Of a stretch of DNA of 6,776 nucleotides, positions 6,478 to 6,776 are shown piece after piece; the stretch's first letter is position 1; each line of letters starts with the position of its first letter. The stretch is from DALYDK01 sp964415715 (GTDB taxonomy: Bacteria; Patescibacteriota; Saccharimonadia; Saccharimonadales; CAIOMD01). Under the pieces are notes generated by a model, which did not search any database, was not told where the DNA came from, and saw only the letters and a list, made by a program, of their open reading frames with translations. Where the stretch lies: the NCBI GenBank assembly GCA_964415715.1, contig CAYQBK010000062.1:1-6776 (forward strand), in the 5' to 3' direction. The position numbers were made by a program, and so were the translations under genes.

Positions 6478-6776
6478 ATGAAAAAACAAATTTTACGTTT
6501 CAGTTTGCGGTGGCTGGCAAATTTTGTTGCTCTATATTTGATATTTGTTAGTGGGCTTATAAAGGACATGCCTAGCCTCTATGCTTTGGCTTTAGGTGCT
6601 TTGTTGCTAGCTTTGTTAAATGGTGTTCTAAAACCAATATTAGTCATATTTACCTTGCCAGCCATAGCTCTTAGTTTGGGTTTTTTTCTTGTTATCATCA
6701 ATGGTACTATTTTTTATATCGCCGGGCTTATGTATTCACCTCTCAGGTCAGACTCATTTTGGGTAGCAATACTTGC
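6478..6776 (+). CDS. Holin-4_2/YvlD-type small membrane protein (3' cut by window edge)
   Basis: The 99 complete residues visible from the ATG at 6478 begin MKKQILRFSLRWLANFVALY and are strongly hydrophobic, with membrane segments at about 10-27, 33-50, 53-63 and 64-84. The NGVLKPILVIFTLPAIALSLG stretch (48-68) followed by an Asn (N75) in a hydrophobic helix is the pattern of PF04020 (phage holin family 4 superfamily 2; B. subtilis YvlD). Despite the family name, members are widespread in chromosomes outside prophages and most have no proven function; nothing around this gene looks phage-like. Complete members are about 110-130 residues, so only a short C-terminus is missing. There is no Shine-Dalgarno; a near-leaderless promoter is the likely start signal. 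It follows pepP by 27 bases. Confidence 0.8.
   Translation, partial: MKKQILRFSLRWLANFVALYLIFVSGLIKDMPSLYALALGALLLALLNGVLKPILVIFTLPAIALSLGFFLVIINGTIFYIAGLMYSPLRSDSFWVAIL

Noticed and set aside
6478..6776. Prophage, suggested by the holin family name
   Set aside because: PF04020 proteins are common in chromosomes, the neighbours are housekeeping genes, and no other phage gene is in view.

Overview
This AT-rich window holds six protein genes in two opposed blocks. It reads well with the standard genetic code, and every recognised gene is a bacterial housekeeping or envelope gene. The shortened UvrC, tight gene packing, stop-codon overlaps and leaderless-looking promoters suggest a reduced bacterial genome, most likely from the Patescibacteria/CPR (possibly Saccharibacteria). 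That placement is inferred from gene style, not from a marker gene. No mobile element, CRISPR array, tRNA or rRNA was seen.

Layout: positions 1-161 hold the 3' end of an unrecognised plus-strand gene. It meets, tail to tail and with a 4-base stop-codon overlap, a minus-strand block (158-2678). That block encodes a complete type I ABC exporter (transcribed first) and a DedA-family membrane protein. A 204-base divergent intergenic region (2679-2882) follows; it carries several small dyads, an A/T-only inverted repeat and promoter-like elements. From 2883 to the right edge runs a plus-strand block: trhO (tRNA U34 hydroxylase), uvrC (overlapping it by one base), an Xaa-Pro aminopeptidase two bases later, and, 27 bases on, the start of a small holin-4_2/YvlD-type membrane protein cut by the window end.

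Functionally, the left block is a membrane pair (an exporter plus a DedA protein, possibly a lipid carrier translocase). The right block is a housekeeping run: wobble-base tRNA modification, nucleotide excision repair and peptide turnover. Their arrangement suggests co-transcription rather than one pathway.

The points most worth a second look are: (a) two genes, dedA and trhO, each start exactly seven bases after a perfect TATAAT with no Shine-Dalgarno, implying leaderless mRNAs; (b) a UvrC that keeps every catalytic residue but lacks two of the four iron-sulfur cysteines and about 120 residues between its UvrB-binding motif and nuclease domain. I see no clearly new multi-gene system here.
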